This document shows, piece by piece, positions 4,507 through 5,325 of a stretch of 5,325 nt of DNA. The notes beneath the pieces are model-generated. The model was not told the DNA's origin, did not search any database, and saw only the letters and a list, made by a program, of their open reading frames with translations. The position numbers were made by a program, and so were the translations under genes. The stretch spans positions 1 through 5,325 of the forward strand of contig CAIXRL010000105.1 in NCBI GenBank assembly GCA_903921835.1, given 5' to 3'. The DNA is from Candidatus Eiseniibacteriota bacterium (GTDB taxonomy: Bacteria > Eisenbacteria > RBG-16-71-46). The first letter of the stretch is position 1. The number at the start of each line of letters is the position of its first letter.

Positions 4507-5325
4507 CCGCGTCTCGCCTCCTCGTAGATGGCCAGCAGCCCGCGCAGGTGCGCGTCCACGTCGCCGATGCGCCGGACGCGCTCGCGTCCCGCCTCGCCCC
4601 AGGACGCCGCTTGCGGATCGTCGAGCGCCCGGCGCGTCGCCTCGGCGTGCGCCGCGTCGTCTCCGGGAGGCGCGAGCAGGCCGGTGACCTCGTGCTCGAC
4701 CAGCTCGGGCAGCGCGCCGATTCGCGAGGCCACGACCGGCCGGGCATCGAGCAGCGCCTCGGCCACGCTGTAGCCGAACATCTCGGGAAACAGGCTCGGC
4801 GAGACCAGCACCGCCGCGTGCGCGCGCAGCCCGGCCAGGCGGTCCAGCTCCACGTGCCCCAGCATTGTCAGATTCGGCACGTGCTGCGCCGCGAGCCATC
4901 CGGACAGCGGGCCGCTGCCCGCGACGACGAGCGGCACGGGCGCGATGCGCGCGGCAATGCGCGGCAGCGCGCGCACACCCTTCTCGGCCGAGTGCCGCGC
5001 CATGAAGAGCACGTAGCGCTCCGGCAGATCCGCGGGGCGCGCGCCCGGCGCTGCCGGCGCCTCGACCCCGTGCGCCAGCACGCGCACCGCGTCGGCGCGG
5101 GCGCCGAGCGAGATCGCGACCTCCCCCGCGAACGCCGAGGGTGCCAGCCAGCGTCGCACCGCGCGGTAGGCGCCGACGGCGTCGTGCAGGTAGGCCTCGA
5201 CGCTGCCCACCACGCTCTTGGCGCGTGAGTCCTGCACGCAGGCCGTCGCCGCCGCATGCCAGTGCGCCCCACCCCTGCACCGCTCGCACGGTTGGCCGTG
5301 CGCGTACAGCACCCGGTTCGTGCAC
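4503..5325 (-). CDS. GT4-type glycosyltransferase, 5' end beyond the window
   Basis: The C-terminal 273 residues of a GT-B-fold, retaining, nucleotide-sugar-dependent glycosyltransferase (GT4-like). The visible part opens with CTNRVLYAHGQPCERC, the cysteine-containing loop of the N-terminal domain found in many GT4 enzymes, and includes a fourth Cys at 29. A linker reading RRWLAPSAFAGE (57-68) leads to the C-terminal domain: YVLFMARHSAEKGV (104-117), VVAGSGPL (133-140), and the donor-site Glu-x7-Glu motif PEMFGYSVAEA with Glu181 and Glu189, then VVASRIGALPELVEHEVTGL (197-216). A GTG at 5310-5312 could be read as a start, but the family sequence continues upstream to the edge, so the gene is cut by the window. 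Its TGA stop overlaps the creatininase ATG. Such enzymes usually build surface polysaccharide or glycoconjugates; acceptor and sugar cannot be told from the sequence. Confidence 0.93.
   Translation of the reverse strand, partial: CTNRVLYAHGQPCERCRGGAHWHAAATACVQDSRAKSVVGSVEAYLHDAVGAYRAVRRWLAPSAFAGEVAISLGARADAVRVLAHGVEAPAAPGARPADLPERYVLFMARHSAEKGVRALPRIAARIAPVPLVVAGSGPLSGWLAAQHVPNLTMLGHVELDRLAGLRAHAAVLVSPSLFPEMFGYSVAEALLDARPVVASRIGALPELVEHEVTGLLAPPGDDAAHAEATRRALDDPQAASWGEAGRERVRRIGDVDAHLRGLLAIYEEARRG
4517..4523 (-). promoter_or_regulatory. Ribosome binding site of the creatininase gene inside the glycosyltransferase gene
   Basis: GAGGAGG on the minus strand, 10 bases before the ATG at 4504-4506, within the last codons of the glycosyltransferase. 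With the ATGA stop-start overlap it suggests coupled translation of the two genes. Confidence 0.65.

Noticed and set aside
5310..5312. GTG as the start of the glycosyltransferase
   Set aside because: Codons further upstream to the window edge continue the expected GT4 cysteine loop (Cys-Thr-Asn-Arg before Val-Leu-Tyr), so the gene is truncated by the window rather than starting here.
4507..5325. Creatininase frame staying open across the whole glycosyltransferase region, suggesting a long fusion protein
   Set aside because: In that frame the sequence is Arg/Ala/Gly-rich with no motifs, while another frame carries the clear GT4 motifs. The open frame is a by-product of high GC.
3805..5325. 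Mycofactocin-type cluster (MftE plus MftF)
   Set aside because: The creatininase-family protein recalls MftE, but the glycosyltransferase is GT4-like rather than the GT2-like MftF, the metal motif differs, and no precursor peptide or radical SAM gene is visible.

Overview
The window is GC-rich, gene-dense bacterial DNA with GGAGG-type ribosome binding sites ahead of most genes. I see no rRNA, tRNA, CRISPR array, insertion sequence or phage gene. The sequence cannot fix the organism. It would suit a high-GC soil or sediment bacterium (for example Gemmatimonadota, Eisenbacteria or a relative), but that is a guess from composition and gene types only.

Left part (1-1595, genes on the minus strand): an antioxidant pair transcribed right to left, a Fe/Mn-family superoxide dismutase (699-1313) followed by a Bcp/PrxQ peroxiredoxin (133-615). 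The 83-base gap between them holds two tandem GC-rich hairpins. A 10-bp hairpin lies just after the peroxiredoxin stop. A plausible sigma70-type promoter precedes the dismutase at 1383-1411. The far left edge has a short 12-bp tandem repeat and no gene I can support.

Middle part (1596-3684): a polytopic membrane protein on the minus strand (1596-2672), resembling GT-C-type glycosyltransferase-like proteins, and an AhpD-like, peroxidase-related carboxymuconolactone decarboxylase family enzyme on the plus strand (3115-3684). They diverge from a 442-base intergenic region that is rich in inverted repeats. The membrane protein may be made from a leaderless message.

Right part (3685-5325, minus strand): a GT4-type glycosyltransferase running off the right edge (4503-5325, 5' end missing), coupled by an ATGA overlap to a creatininase-family metal-dependent amidohydrolase (3805-4506). 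The hydrolase has an unusual first metal-binding motif.

How they fit together: dismutase, peroxiredoxin and AhpD-like protein form a plausible reactive-oxygen defence neighbourhood: superoxide to peroxide, peroxide to water, and thiol-based peroxide reduction. The glycosyltransferase-creatininase pair is a separate translationally coupled unit of unknown pathway. No clearly new system is visible. The points most worth a second look are the coupled pair, the atypical creatininase motif and the structured divergent intergenic region.
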